Shown here piece by piece: positions 8,489-17,662 of a stretch of DNA of 36,968 nt. The position numbers were made by a program, and so were the translations under genes. The notes beneath the pieces are model-generated. The model was not told the DNA's origin and did no database searches. It saw only the letters and a program-made list of their open reading frames with translations. Numbering within the stretch: the stretch's first letter is position 1; each line of letters begins with the position of its first letter. Source of the stretch: Johnsonella sp. (GTDB taxonomy: Bacteria > Bacillota > Clostridia > Lachnospirales > Lachnospiraceae); contig JAUMWW010000019.1 of assembly GCA_030529445.1 (NCBI GenBank), positions 5,996 through 42,963 on the forward strand. The letters run 5' to 3'.

Positions 8489-9469
8489 ATGAGGGCTGAA
8501 CGGAAGAAAAAAATCGGAAAACATAATGACGAGTTTAAGATGTTTATGGGAAAATACGGCATCGGCGTGGTACTTCTGATCATGATGGTGGGAATCGGAA
8601 TTATGGAGCCGAGCTTTGCGACGAAGAATAATTTCATCAATGTCGCGACTCAGGTATCGATTAACGGAATGATCGCATACGGCATGTGTCTTGCGATCAC
8701 GACGGGAGGAATCGATCTTTCGGTGGGAGCACAGCTTGCCCTGACCAGCTGCGTTCTCGGGCAGACGATTACCAATATGGGAATGAATATCTGGCTTGCC
8801 TGCATTATCGCTTTGCTGGTTTCTACGGCATTCGGATTTTTAAACGGAATCCTGATTGCAAAATTCAATATGTTTCCCTTTGTAGTGACGCTTTCCACCC
8901 AGCTGGTAATCCGCGGCTTATCTCAGGTGATCAGCGAAGGAAAGGCGATTTCTCTGACGAGCAACGCCTTTAAGGGAATCTATTCCAATAAGCTTCTGGG
9001 AATTCCGATTCCCATCGTTATGCTTTTCGTGGTCAGCATTATCGTATATCTTCTCCTGCACTGGACGGTATTCGGAAGATATATTTTTGCGGTCGGCGGC
9101 AATGTGCATGCGGCGATCGCCTCCGGTGTGAGCGAGTTCGGTACAAAGGTCGGCGTATATACCGTAAGCGGTCTGCTTGCGGGAATTGCGGCAATCATCT
9201 TCACGGCAAAGACGGGATCGGCGCAGTCCAATATCGGAATCGGGTACGAGACCGATGCGGTGGCTGCCTGCGTGCTAGGAGGAACCTCATTTGCGGGAGG
9301 AATATCGACCGTCCCCGGCGTGCTGATGGGAATTTTTATCATAGGATTTATTTATAACGGCATGAATCTGATCGGCGTGTCTTCGTATTACCAGTCCATC
9401 GTCAAGGGCAGCGTAATCGTCGGAGCCGTATTGCTGGATATGTTAATGAACAAGAAAAATCATTCGTAA
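8489..9469 (+). CDS. Sugar ABC transporter permease (RbsC type)
   Basis: This 326-residue polytopic membrane protein has many hydrophobic segments. It carries the family stretch TTGGIDLSVGAQLAL and the cytoplasmic loop GGNVHAAIASGV, which resembles the GGN..AA..SGI coupling motif of RbsC-like permeases. It would form the membrane channel of the importer as a dimer with the preceding ATPase. The ATG at 8489 follows AAGGGGGAAAAA within a few bases. No break or frameshift is visible. Substrate specificity depends mainly on the binding protein downstream. Confidence 0.92.
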   Translation: MRAERKKKIGKHNDEFKMFMGKYGIGVVLLIMMVGIGIMEPSFATKNNFINVATQVSINGMIAYGMCLAITTGGIDLSVGAQLALTSCVLGQTITNMGMNIWLACIIALLVSTAFGFLNGILIAKFNMFPFVVTLSTQLVIRGLSQVISEGKAISLTSNAFKGIYSNKLLGIPIPIVMLFVVSIIVYLLLHWTVFGRYIFAVGGNVHAAIASGVSEFGTKVGVYTVSGLLAGIAAIIFTAKTGSAQSNIGIGYETDAVAACVLGGTSFAGGISTVPGVLMGIFIIGFIYNGMNLIGVSSYYQSIVKGSVIVGAVLLDMLMNKKNHS

Positions 9470-9476
9470 AACCATG

Positions 9477-9506
9477 CCCTTCCGGAGCTTAAGAAACGAA
9501 GGAAGG
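9477..9506 (+). promoter_or_regulatory. Small intergenic stem between permease and binding-protein genes
   Basis: CCTTCC at 9477-9482 can pair with GGAAGG at 9501-9506. Such stems between the permease and the more abundant binding protein sometimes stabilise the distal transcript. The short arms make this a weak call. Confidence 0.25.
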
Positions 9507-9547
9507 CAAAATATAATATTCTGTTAAGCAGAAAAAGGAGGATTATT

Positions 9548-10612
9548 ATGTTCAAAAAAATTTTAGCGGCATCCATGGCATCACTTTTAATCTTCAGCCT
9601 TGCGGGCTGTTCCTCGGGAGGAGGCGCTACGCAGGAAAGCACGACGGCTTCCGCACAGGCTGAGACGCAGGCGGAGCAGAGCAAGGCGGCGGAGAAAGAG
9701 AGCCCCGCAGCAGAGATGGCAGGCGGAGATGTAAACGGGGACGGAAAAATCGTAGTCGGATATATTTCAAAGAACCTCACCGACCCCTTCCATGCCCCTA
9801 TAAACGCATATGCGGAGACGACCCTGGGTGGTCTGAAATCAAGCGGCAAGATCAATGACTGGACGGGAATTTTGGACGGAGAGACCGACCCGAATAAGCA
9901 GATCGACCGTGCGGATGAGTGCATCACCAAGGGCTGCGATTATGTAATCATCCTTCCCGCAGAGGCGGAAGCTTCCGATCCGGCGGTAACAAAGCTTGCA
10001 GATGCCGGAATCAAGGTGATTGTCGTAAACTCCAAGACCGTAAGCACGGATGATAAAGCCGTTGCATACTGCGGCTCCGATGATGTGGAGGCGGGCAGAA
10101 TGCTGGCGGATTGGGTGATCAAGAATGTTCCCGATGGCGGAAAATACATTCACTGCACGGGCGTGCTCGGAAACTCCGCACAGATCGACAGAGGCAAGGG
10201 AATCGCGGAAGTGATGGCAAATCATCCCGAATTTGAGATGGTGGGAGAGCCCGACACCCAGTGGTCCGGAGACAAGGCTGCAAACGCAACTACGGATGCG
10301 ATCGCGCAGTACGGTGAAGAGCTGGTTGCGGTAATCTGCGATAATGACGATATGTCCTCCGCTGCACAGCGCGCGGCAAATGACGCGGGACGCAAGGATA
10401 TCGTTTGCGTAGGCGTGGACGGAAACCAGAACCCGCTTCAGATGGTGAAGGACGGCGAACTCGGAGCGACGATACTCCAGGACGGCGTAGGTCAGATCGA
10501 TGCCGGTATCAACGTGATCATTTCCTCCATAGAAGGCAAGGAATTTGATAAGATGCCCGATATTCCTTTCGTGCTCGTAACGAAGGATAATGTAGATCAG
10601 TACCTCAAATAA
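9548..10612 (+). CDS. Sugar-binding lipoprotein of the ABC importer (Peripla_BP_4/RbsB-like)
   Basis: This 354-residue extracellular solute-binding protein has a lipoprotein signal peptide: Lys residues near the start, a hydrophobic core, and lipobox LAGC with lipidated Cys21. A low-complexity Ser/Ala/Glu/Gln linker runs to about residue 58. The mature domain then follows the periplasmic-binding-protein type I pattern, with GYISKNLTDPFH early and CVGVDGN late. AAAAAGGAGG precedes the ATG. It is the last gene of the operon and is followed by a strong terminator. Ligand identity is unknown; the neighbouring xylulokinase and dehydrogenases suggest a pentose, pentitol or related sugar. Confidence 0.92.
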   Translation: MFKKILAASMASLLIFSLAGCSSGGGATQESTTASAQAETQAEQSKAAEKESPAAEMAGGDVNGDGKIVVGYISKNLTDPFHAPINAYAETTLGGLKSSGKINDWTGILDGETDPNKQIDRADECITKGCDYVIILPAEAEASDPAVTKLADAGIKVIVVNSKTVSTDDKAVAYCGSDDVEAGRMLADWVIKNVPDGGKYIHCTGVLGNSAQIDRGKGIAEVMANHPEFEMVGEPDTQWSGDKAANATTDAIAQYGEELVAVICDNDDMSSAAQRAANDAGRKDIVCVGVDGNQNPLQMVKDGELGATILQDGVGQIDAGINVIISSIEGKEFDKMPDIPFVLVTKDNVDQYLK

Positions 10613-10669
10613 AGCAAAGATTTCATTGAATTTGAGAGAGAATCGGAAAATTTGATTTTCGGATTTCAT

Positions 10670-10708
10670 CCCCGAGACAGGGATTTCCTCCCTGTTTCGG
10701 GGATTTTT
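10670..10708 (+). terminator. Intrinsic terminator of the sugar ABC operon
   Basis: The 14-base arms CCCCGAGACAGGGA and TCCCTGTTTCGGGG pair with a single wobble around a five-base loop and are followed by ATTTTT. It lies 58 bases after the binding-protein stop codon. Confidence 0.88.
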
Positions 10709-10782
10709 CGGTGCATTTTTTCCTTTGTTTTTGCGTATTTCCTCTGTTTTTCACAATTCATACTAAAATACTATGATTTTCC

Positions 10783-10811
10783 TTGATTTTTGAAGACTTG
10801 AGATATATAAT
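10783..10811 (+). promoter_or_regulatory. Promoter of the suf operon
   Basis: TTGATT at 10783-10788 and TATAAT at 10806-10811 are separated by 17 bases. Transcription would start near 10818, giving a leader of about 150 bases before sufC. That leader contains an inverted repeat GGATA-T-TATCC at 10847-10857 that could bind a regulator. The 358-base gap between the ABC operon and sufC otherwise holds only the terminator and A+T-rich DNA. Confidence 0.75.
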
Positions 10812-10970
10812 GTTTAATATAATTGTATGCTATCTATTTGGAAGAAGGATATTATCCGAGAAGAAGATAAAAAATCGAATGAAAATAGAGCATATAATGA
10901 ATAAAAAGAGCTCAAAAAGGCTTTCAAAGATAGAAAACCGAGTATTTCAGGATAAGAGGAGGAAATAAAG

Positions 10971-11732
10971 ATGGCAGAGGAACTATTATGTATCAGGGAT
11001 TTAGACGTGAATGTGGAAGACAAATCCATACTTCACGATATCGAGCTTAAGATCAATAAAGGAGAAACCCATGTGATCATGGGACCGAACGGGGCGGGAA
11101 AGTCTACGCTCGGGCATGCGATCATGGGAAATCCGAAATTCGAGATAGAAAAGGGAGAGATTTATTTTAAAGGAGAGGATATCACGGAGGAGTCTCCGGA
11201 TAAGAGAGCGAAAAAGGGGATTTTTCTTTCTTTTCAAAACCCTTTGGAGGTTCCGGGAATTACACTGGCAAACTTCGTGCGTACGGCAAAGGAGCAGAGC
11301 GGCAAAGAAAGAATCAAGCTTTGGGATCATAAGAAAGAAGTAAAACAGGTATCTTCTCTTTTACAGATGGGTGAGGATTATGCGCAGAGAGATCTCAATG
11401 TGGGCTTCTCCGGAGGAGAGAAGAAGAAATCCGAGATTTTCCAGCTTCTGATGATGAAGCCCGAGTTTGCAATCCTTGACGAGGCGGATTCCGGACTGGA
11501 TGTCGATGCGGTGCGCATCGTTTCGGAGGGAGTCAGGGAATATAAGGAAAAGATGGGAGGCTCTCTTTTGATCATTACCCACAGCACCCGAATCCTGCAG
11601 GCGATCAGCGTGGATGCCGTGCATATCATGGTGAACGGAAGGATCGTGGATTCGGGAGACGCAAGCATGATCGACAGAATCAATGCGGAAGGATTCGAAA
11701 AATATCTTTCCAAGGAAAAAGAGGAGGTCTAA
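10971..11732 (+). CDS. sufC: Fe-S cluster assembly ATPase SufC
   Basis: This 253-residue ABC-type ATPase of the SUF scaffold complex has Walker A GPNGAGKST, the ABC signature FSGGEKKKSEI and Walker B FAILDEADSGLD. The last two are diagnostic of SufC rather than a transport ATPase. SufC binds SufB and SufD, and its ATP hydrolysis drives conformational change during cluster assembly in the cytosol. A GAGGAGG-type ribosome site lies upstream. It is the first gene of a tight five-gene operon; sufB follows after five bases. Confidence 0.97.
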   Translation: MAEELLCIRDLDVNVEDKSILHDIELKINKGETHVIMGPNGAGKSTLGHAIMGNPKFEIEKGEIYFKGEDITEESPDKRAKKGIFLSFQNPLEVPGITLANFVRTAKEQSGKERIKLWDHKKEVKQVSSLLQMGEDYAQRDLNVGFSGGEKKKSEIFQLLMMKPEFAILDEADSGLDVDAVRIVSEGVREYKEKMGGSLLIITHSTRILQAISVDAVHIMVNGRIVDSGDASMIDRINAEGFEKYLSKEKEEV

Positions 11733-11737
11733 GACTC

Positions 11738-13153
11738 GTGAGAGAAGTAAAAGAAAAGACCTATGTCGAGGATATCGACAGAAGCATATACGATATGCGC
11801 TTTGAAACCGATGAATTCTTTAAGGTCGAGGGTGGTCTCAATGCGAAGATCGTTGAAGAAATTTCCAGAGAAAAGAATGATCCGGAATGGATGAGGGAGT
11901 TCCGTCTGAAATCGATGGAAACCTATTACCGCATGAAGGTTCCGAAATGGGGTCCTCCCATCGATGAACTCAATATGGATAATATCGTGACCTATGTCCG
12001 CCCGAATACCGAAATGAAGGGAAAATGGGAGGAGGTGCCCGAGGAAATCAAAAAGACCTTTGACAGGCTGGGGATTCCGGAGGCGGAGAAAACCTCTCTG
12101 GCGGGAGTGGGCGCGCAGTTCGACTCCGAGCTCGTATACCATAATGTGAAAAAAGAGGTCGAGGAACTCGGCGTAATCTATGCGGATATCGAAAGCTCTC
12201 TGCACGGGGAGTACGGGGATATGATCAGGCGGCATTTCATGAAGCTGATTCCGCCCAATGATCATAAGTTTGCGGCTCTGCACGGCGCGGTCTGGTCGGG
12301 CGGCTCCTTCGTCTATGTGCCGAAGGGAGTCAAGCTGGAGATTCCGCTCCAGTCCTATTTCAGGCTGAATGCTCCGGGAGCGGGGCAGTTTGAGCATACC
12401 CTGATCATCGTGGACGAGGATGCATATCTGCATTTCATCGAAGGCTGCTCGGCACCGAAATACAGCGTGGCAAATCTCCATGCGGGAGCGGTGGAGATCT
12501 TTGTCGGAAAGAATGCGAGAGTGCGTTATTCGACGATAGAAAACTGGTCGAAGAATATGTATAATTTAAATACCAAAAGAGCCGTTGTCGAGGAGGGCGG
12601 TTCCATTGAGTGGGTATCCGGCTCCTTCGGCTCCAAGGTATCCTATCTTTATCCGATGAGCATTTTAAACGGAAGAGGAGCAAAGGCGGAATTTACCGGA
12701 GTTACCTTTGCCGGAGAGGGACAGAACCTCGATACGGGAGCAAAGATCGTGCATAACGCTCCGGATACGACCTCCTTTATCAATACGAGATCGATCTCGA
12801 AGAGCGGGGGTATCAATACCTATAGAAGCTCGATCAAGATTGCCAAAAATGCAAAGAACGCAAAATCCGCAGTATCCTGCCAGTCTCTGATGCTCGATAA
12901 TATCTCGCGTTCGGATACGATTCCGGCGATGGATATCAGAACGAAGGATGCGGATGTGGGGCATGAGGCGAGCATAGGAAGAATCAGCGACGATTCGGTA
13001 TTTTATCTGATGTCGAGAGGGCTCTCGGAGGAGGATGCAAAGGCAATGATCGTCAGCGGATTTGCGGATAATGTATCAAAGGAGCTTCCGCTGGAATACG
13101 CCGTAGAAATGAATAATCTCATCCGGCTCGAGATGATCGGAAGCATAGGATAA
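11738..13153 (+). CDS. sufB: Fe-S cluster scaffold protein SufB
   Basis: This 471-residue SufB has the long N-terminal part typical of SufB, containing VPKGVKLEIPLQSYFR, and the C-terminal beta-helix end with SRSDTIPAMDIR, HEASIGRI and FYLMSRGLSEEDA. With SufC and SufD it forms the scaffold on which nascent Fe-S clusters are built. The start is GTG at 11738, ten bases after GAGGAGG at 11721-11727; no better ATG is nearby. sufD follows within 12 bases. Confidence 0.96.
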   Translation: MREVKEKTYVEDIDRSIYDMRFETDEFFKVEGGLNAKIVEEISREKNDPEWMREFRLKSMETYYRMKVPKWGPPIDELNMDNIVTYVRPNTEMKGKWEEVPEEIKKTFDRLGIPEAEKTSLAGVGAQFDSELVYHNVKKEVEELGVIYADIESSLHGEYGDMIRRHFMKLIPPNDHKFAALHGAVWSGGSFVYVPKGVKLEIPLQSYFRLNAPGAGQFEHTLIIVDEDAYLHFIEGCSAPKYSVANLHAGAVEIFVGKNARVRYSTIENWSKNMYNLNTKRAVVEEGGSIEWVSGSFGSKVSYLYPMSILNGRGAKAEFTGVTFAGEGQNLDTGAKIVHNAPDTTSFINTRSISKSGGINTYRSSIKIAKNAKNAKSAVSCQSLMLDNISRSDTIPAMDIRTKDADVGHEASIGRISDDSVFYLMSRGLSEEDAKAMIVSGFADNVSKELPLEYAVEMNNLIRLEMIGSIG

Positions 13154-13165
13154 GGAGGGAGAAGA

Positions 13166-14227
13166 ATGAAGATGATACTGAATAAGCTGCCCTCCATTAC
13201 ATGGAGCTGGCTGCAGATGAATGAGGCAAAATTAAAGACGCAGCCCGAGCTCTTAAGAGAGAGTGAAGCAAAGCTCGAGATCCCGGAAGGACTCAAATAT
13301 GAGAAAGCGCAGGAATTTTTATCTCATGCGCTGAACGGAGGAGCGGGAGAGGAGTTTGATGCGTTTTTGGAGAATGCGGCATTTCCGGTGCATCGCTTTG
13401 TCCTGGAAGGCAGGCAATCTCCAAAGGAGGCGCTTCGGATAGAGATTGCCTATGAAGAGGAGGAATGCTCCGCAAAAAGAATTGAGATTCTGGTCAAGGA
13501 GAGCGCAAATCTCAAAGTCATCATGCATTATTCCAATGCCGGAAGCAGAGGATTCGGCGCGGTGCAGACCAAGATCCGGCTGGAAAAGAATGCGAAGCTC
13601 CATCTGATACAGGTGCAAAAAACCCGGGAAGACTTTGTCTTTATCAATGATATTGCCGGCGTCGATCGCGAGGATTCTTTCTTTGAGCTGACCAAGATCG
13701 TGCTCGGCGCAAAGGAGAGCTATGAGGGCTTTCTGATCAATCTGGAAGGGGATCGCAGCGCTTTCCATACCGATGTGGCTTATCTTGTGGAGAAGGATTA
13801 CAGCCTGGATATGAATTATGTCGTAAAGCATTTCGCACCGGATACGGTGAGCGATATCGAAGTCAGGGGAGTGCTCAGAGATCAGGCGTATAAGCTCTTC
13901 AGGGGAACGATAGATATTCTTCGGGGCGCGGTTCACGCCTCCGGCAAGGAGAACGAGGAAGTGCTTCTGATCGATGACGAGGTCGTCAACAAGAGCATTC
14001 CCGTCATACTCTGCGGAGAAGAAGACGTAGAGGGCGCGCACGGGGCGACGATCGGAAGACTGGATGAGGATCTTCTCTTTTATATGCAGACCAGGGGCAT
14101 ATCGGAAGAAGAGATCTACGAAATCATGGCAAAAGCAAGAATCAGAGAGGTTTCACAAAAGATAGAAGATAAGAGGATGCTGGAGCGTATTCTGGACTAT
14201 ATCGGAGGTGAGGAGGATGAAGCTTAA
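13166..14227 (+). CDS. sufD: Fe-S cluster assembly protein SufD
   Basis: This 353-residue SufB/SufD-superfamily protein is shorter than SufB and diverges at the N-terminus. Its C-terminal half keeps the family pattern: AHGATIGRLDEDLLFYMQTRGISEEEI. SufD pairs with SufB in the SufBC2D complex and is linked to iron delivery. AAGGAGGG sits just ahead of the ATG. Its 3' end overlaps the sufS start by 11 bases, suggesting translational coupling. Position in the operon makes SufD rather than a second SufB the natural call. Confidence 0.93.
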   Translation: MKMILNKLPSITWSWLQMNEAKLKTQPELLRESEAKLEIPEGLKYEKAQEFLSHALNGGAGEEFDAFLENAAFPVHRFVLEGRQSPKEALRIEIAYEEEECSAKRIEILVKESANLKVIMHYSNAGSRGFGAVQTKIRLEKNAKLHLIQVQKTREDFVFINDIAGVDREDSFFELTKIVLGAKESYEGFLINLEGDRSAFHTDVAYLVEKDYSLDMNYVVKHFAPDTVSDIEVRGVLRDQAYKLFRGTIDILRGAVHASGKENEEVLLIDDEVVNKSIPVILCGEEDVEGAHGATIGRLDEDLLFYMQTRGISEEEIYEIMAKARIREVSQKIEDKRMLERILDYIGGEEDEA

Positions 14228-15452
14228 GAACATGACGAAGCAGGAGGAAGAGATCCGCGGTCTCTTCCCTCTGATCAGTGAAAAAGACCTGATCTATCTC
14301 GATAATGCGGCAACTTCGCAAAAGCCGCTCGAGGTAATGGAGGCGGTAGAGGAGTATTATAAGAAGCATAATGCCAATCCCATGCGCGGCATGTATGAGC
14401 TGAGCATAGAAGCGACCGAGGCATACGAGGCGGCGAGGAAAAAGGTTGCCGATTTTATTTGCGCAAAAGAAGAGGAGGTCATCTTTACCAGAAATGCCAG
14501 CGAGAGCCTCAATCTTATCGCATACAGCTACGGAATGGAATTTTTGAAAGAGGGAGACGAGGTACTGGTTGCGATTACCGAGCATCACAGCAATCTCCTC
14601 CCTTGGCAGAATCTTGCGCGGATAAAGAAGCTGAAGCTCCGTTATCTGGAATGCGATCAAAAAGGGCTTCTGAGCGAAGAAGCGCTGAAAGAAGCGCTCA
14701 GCCCCTCCACGAAGCTTCTGGCGGTCAATCAGATCTCCAATGTGCTGGGAAGGGAAAATCCGATCAAGGCATTTGCCCGGATTATGCATGAGGCGGGGGG
14801 GATCATCGTCGTCGATGCGGCGCAGAGTATAGCCCATATTCCGGTGGACGTAAAGGATCTGGATGCGGATTTTCTCGCCTTTTCCGGGCATAAGATGTAT
14901 GCTCCGATGGGAATCGGCGTACTCTACGGAAAGGCGGAGCTTCTGAACCGGATGCCTCCCTTCCTCTTCGGCGGAGAGATGATAGAGAGCGTGAGCAGGG
15001 AAAGCGCCGTCTTTGCACAGATACCGCATAAGTTCGAGGCGGGAACCCCGAATGTCGGAGGTGCGGTAGGACTGGGAAAGGCGATAGACTTTATCCGAAG
15101 AATCGGATTTGATACGATCGCAAAGAGGGAGCTGGCGCTTTGCAGGCTTGCATTTGAAGAGATCGAAAAAGATCCTCATATCCATATTATCGGAGCGGAT
15201 GATCCGGAGGATCATCACGGAATCATTACCTTTACAATTGATGATGTGCATTCCCATGATATCGCGGAGATTCTCAGCGCGGAGGGAATCGGAGTCAGAG
15301 CCGGTCATCACTGCGCTCAGCCTCTGCTTCGGCATCTCGGAATGATGAGCAGCGCAAGAGCAAGTCTTTCATTTTACAATACCGAGGAAGAGCTTCGGTA
15401 TTTTACCGCAGTCTTAAAAACGATAAGAGAGAGGATGGGCTATGCAGAATAA
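14217..15452 (+). CDS. sufS: Cysteine desulfurase SufS
   Basis: A PLP-dependent class V aminotransferase-fold enzyme of 411 residues. It converts L-cysteine to alanine and passes persulfide sulfur to SufU. The PLP lysine is in FSGHKMYAP (Lys226) and the catalytic loop RAGHHCAQP carries Cys366. The N-terminus with YLDNAATSQKP is typical of group II desulfurases. ATG at 14217 is preferred to the in-frame GTG at 14208, because GGAGG at 14204-14208 then has an eight-base spacer. It overlaps sufD and sufU by 11 bases each. Confidence 0.96.
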   Translation: MKLKNMTKQEEEIRGLFPLISEKDLIYLDNAATSQKPLEVMEAVEEYYKKHNANPMRGMYELSIEATEAYEAARKKVADFICAKEEEVIFTRNASESLNLIAYSYGMEFLKEGDEVLVAITEHHSNLLPWQNLARIKKLKLRYLECDQKGLLSEEALKEALSPSTKLLAVNQISNVLGRENPIKAFARIMHEAGGIIVVDAAQSIAHIPVDVKDLDADFLAFSGHKMYAPMGIGVLYGKAELLNRMPPFLFGGEMIESVSRESAVFAQIPHKFEAGTPNVGGAVGLGKAIDFIRRIGFDTIAKRELALCRLAFEEIEKDPHIHIIGADDPEDHHGIITFTIDDVHSHDIAEILSAEGIGVRAGHHCAQPLLRHLGMMSSARASLSFYNTEEELRYFTAVLKTIRERMGYAE

Positions 15453-15873
15453 TACATTCTATAATGAGATATTGACGGAGCATAATATGCGTCCTCTGCA
15501 TAGGAAGAAGCTGAGCTATCCGACATTTTCCCTGGAAGGAGTCAATCCGAGCTGCGGAGACGATATCGTGCTCAGCCTCAGGCTGGAGGGAGATAAGATC
15601 GCGGACGGCGGCTTCGAGGGAAGCGGCTGCGCGATTTCTCAGGCATCGACCGATATGATGCTGGATCTGGTCATCGGAAAGAGCAGGGAGGAGGCGCTGC
15701 GTCTGGCGGATCTTTTTCTTCGCATGATCAAGAAGGAAGCGGGAGAGGAAGAGATTGAGGAGCTCGAAGAGGCGAGCGTACTCAAGGATATCTCTCATAT
15801 GCCGGCAAGGGTCAAATGCGCGGTGCTGGGATGGCGCACGATGAAGGAAATTTTGGAAAAGAAAGAAAATTAA
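15442..15873 (+). CDS. sufU: SufU zinc-dependent sulfurtransferase
   Basis: This 143-residue IscU-like protein has the metal ligands expected for SufU: Cys38 and Asp40 in NPSCGDD, Cys63 in GSGCAIS and Cys126 in RVKCAVLGW. The extra segment between the second and third Cys (about residues 100-120) distinguishes SufU from IscU. In Gram-positive bacteria SufU accepts persulfide sulfur from SufS through a zinc-linked ligand swap and hands it to SufBCD. The gene begins inside the 3' end of sufS and ends the operon just before a terminator. Confidence 0.95.
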   Translation: MQNNTFYNEILTEHNMRPLHRKKLSYPTFSLEGVNPSCGDDIVLSLRLEGDKIADGGFEGSGCAISQASTDMMLDLVIGKSREEALRLADLFLRMIKKEAGEEEIEELEEASVLKDISHMPARVKCAVLGWRTMKEILEKKEN

Positions 15874-15915
15874 AAACTCGGATTGCAAAAAAAGCCGAGC
15901 AAAAGATGAAAAAAG

Positions 15916-15959
15916 AAGCGAATATCGCCGATGAAGGTCGGGAGATATTCGCTTTTTTA
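15916..15959 (+). terminator. Intrinsic terminator of the suf operon
   Basis: AAGCGAATATC at 15916-15926 pairs with GATATTCGCTT at 15944-15954. An inner CCGA/TCGG stem extends the hairpin, and a T run follows. A-rich DNA on the left side makes it potentially bidirectional, so it could also serve the convergent pucR-like gene. Confidence 0.87.
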
Positions 15960-15977
15960 TGTGTCCGGAAGAAAGGA

Positions 15978-17618
15978 TCAGTGCAGGAAAGTCGGAAAGC
16001 GGGATTGCGAAATTTTTTGGGATACGCCTATTTTTTCCGTTATTTCAAATATTCTGGAAGATATTTGAAATTCCAATATCTCTTCCGAATCATTAAAATC
16101 AAAATTAAGTATTTTTTTGATTTTAGCAATCCTGTATTTTACGGATTTCGGATGCAGGTATAAGAGTTCGGAAGTCAGCTTATAGTTTTGCTCGGCATTT
16201 AAAAACACTACGAGGGTTTTGAACAATTCTCTGTTATTTTGGTAAAAATCAAAGTATTTCTTTGGAATATAATCAAATAAAGTCTGATGATTCTCCAAGT
16301 TCAGAAAGAGCTTTAATGTTCCGATCTGATCATAGATCAAATAGTCCGAACCTCCGGTTTTGAAAAATTTATGCATATTGGTAGCCTGATTATAGGCATA
16401 GTTGATTTGCTGCAAGCCGACCTCGCAGGAGAGACTCCAGTGGTAATATATTTTCGGATGTTTTTCGGATAATATCGATTTTTTAATCATATGATCGACT
16501 TTCTTTACGGGAAAATCAACGCCTTCATTCAGATTAAAGAGTATATTTACCCTGTCGGTGTTTTCATAAAACGCAAAAGGAATATTCAACGTTTTAATGG
16601 ATTTGCGGACGGCTTTGGCTGTCAATGCAAAAAAATCCGGATCATTGCTCTCTTCTTTGCAAAAGAATTTAAGTTTTAAAACCCTGTAATGGGAATATTT
16701 ATTGATGCCGAGCTGTTCAATCGCAAGATTCAAGCTATAGGGATCATTTATTTTATTATAAAAGATATCATTGACCAAATTATTATTATTCAGAAATTGC
16801 CCCAGCTTCAAATAGTAATTTTTCAAGAGTTCCACTTGAAGGATATTGATGGCATTTTCGACGATGATCAGATTTTCTTTTGTAAGCATTGATTTGTTTT
16901 CATAAATAATCAGCTTAAAGAAACGATCTTTTATAAATGGTATTTTTACGATGATCACACTGGATTTTCTCTTGATTTTCTTATGAAAAATCTCAAATCT
17001 GCTGATATTGTAATTCGTGGGAAAATCCAAGGTAAAGCCGATATCGGAAAGTATTTCAAAATCCTCGAGGTTCTTATCGGTTGAAAACACGTTCCGGTTT
17101 TCGCTGATGAGGGTCAAATCGTTTAAGAGCACATTTGAAATTTTAATCAGTATTTCTTCCAGAGGGATCAACTGCAAGGAAAGCTGGGTAAAATAATTGT
17201 GCATCGTATAGTATTTTTTCAGGCTCATAGAGTTTTCATGTATCATGGGACTGAGGATATCAAGAATGATTTCCTCGTATTTCGTGTTGATATCGATTTC
17301 AATCAAGACGATTTCATATTTTCTGCAAAGATTGATGATATCATCCGACACGGTATTGACAAGTCTCTTGGTTTTAATGATCAGAGCCGGTATTTTCAAT
17401 TGATCCAGTTTTTTAAAAAAGGTCTTGATTTCGTCATAGCTTAATTCCCTGATGGCAAAGAGTGAAGAAAGTATAATCAGCCCCTCTCTCGCCCATAACT
17501 CCACATCGGTATGTTCCAGTATATTTATGCCGGTAATTTCTCTGTCCAGACAGTGTTCACAGGCTAATATCTTGGCATTTTCCAGAGACGGAAAGCCCAG
17601 AATATCTCTTATATTCAT
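15978..17618 (-). CDS. PucR-family transcriptional regulator
   Basis: This 546-residue protein is divergently transcribed from the FdrA-YlbE fusion. Residues 1 to about 125 resemble the PucR N-terminal sensory domain, including the early GFPSLENAKILA and the stretch GLIILSS. The C-terminus (about 465-527) resembles the PucR helix-turn-helix (HTH_30), with ELLYLHPKSVKYRIAKIKKIL. PucR-type regulators control purine and allantoin catabolism in Bacillus and other genera, which fits the AllD and FdrA-YlbE neighbours. The ATG has GGAGG eight bases upstream on the minus strand. The gene is visibly richer in A and T than the suf genes beside it, suggesting a separate origin. The effector may be an ureido compound, by inference only. 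Confidence 0.82.
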   Translation of the reverse strand: MNIRDILGFPSLENAKILACEHCLDREITGINILEHTDVELWAREGLIILSSLFAIRELSYDEIKTFFKKLDQLKIPALIIKTKRLVNTVSDDIINLCRKYEIVLIEIDINTKYEEIILDILSPMIHENSMSLKKYYTMHNYFTQLSLQLIPLEEILIKISNVLLNDLTLISENRNVFSTDKNLEDFEILSDIGFTLDFPTNYNISRFEIFHKKIKRKSSVIIVKIPFIKDRFFKLIIYENKSMLTKENLIIVENAINILQVELLKNYYLKLGQFLNNNNLVNDIFYNKINDPYSLNLAIEQLGINKYSHYRVLKLKFFCKEESNDPDFFALTAKAVRKSIKTLNIPFAFYENTDRVNILFNLNEGVDFPVKKVDHMIKKSILSEKHPKIYYHWSLSCEVGLQQINYAYNQATNMHKFFKTGGSDYLIYDQIGTLKLFLNLENHQTLFDYIPKKYFDFYQNNRELFKTLVVFLNAEQNYKLTSELLYLHPKSVKYRIAKIKKILNFDFNDSEEILEFQISSRIFEITEKIGVSQKISQSRFPTFLH

Positions 17619-17662
17619 CTGATGATCCTCCAGTACACAGCAGTGTTCATTGTCTTAAAAAT

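Noticed and set aside
9728-9748. Dockerin/EF-hand-like DVNGDGK in the sugar-binding lipoprotein
   Set aside because: It is a single loop at the linker-domain junction without a second repeat or helix pattern, so a calcium or cellulosome function is not supported.
10783-10968. Small basic open frame upstream of sufC
   Set aside because: It begins inside the predicted promoter and lacks a ribosome site; it is better read as untranslated leader.
14142-15335. Long open frame antisense to sufS, and similar ones antisense to parC (28342-29355) and deoD (30324-31391)
   Set aside because: They lie opposite clearly recognised genes, have no family motifs or ribosome sites, and follow from the codon bias of the sense strand.
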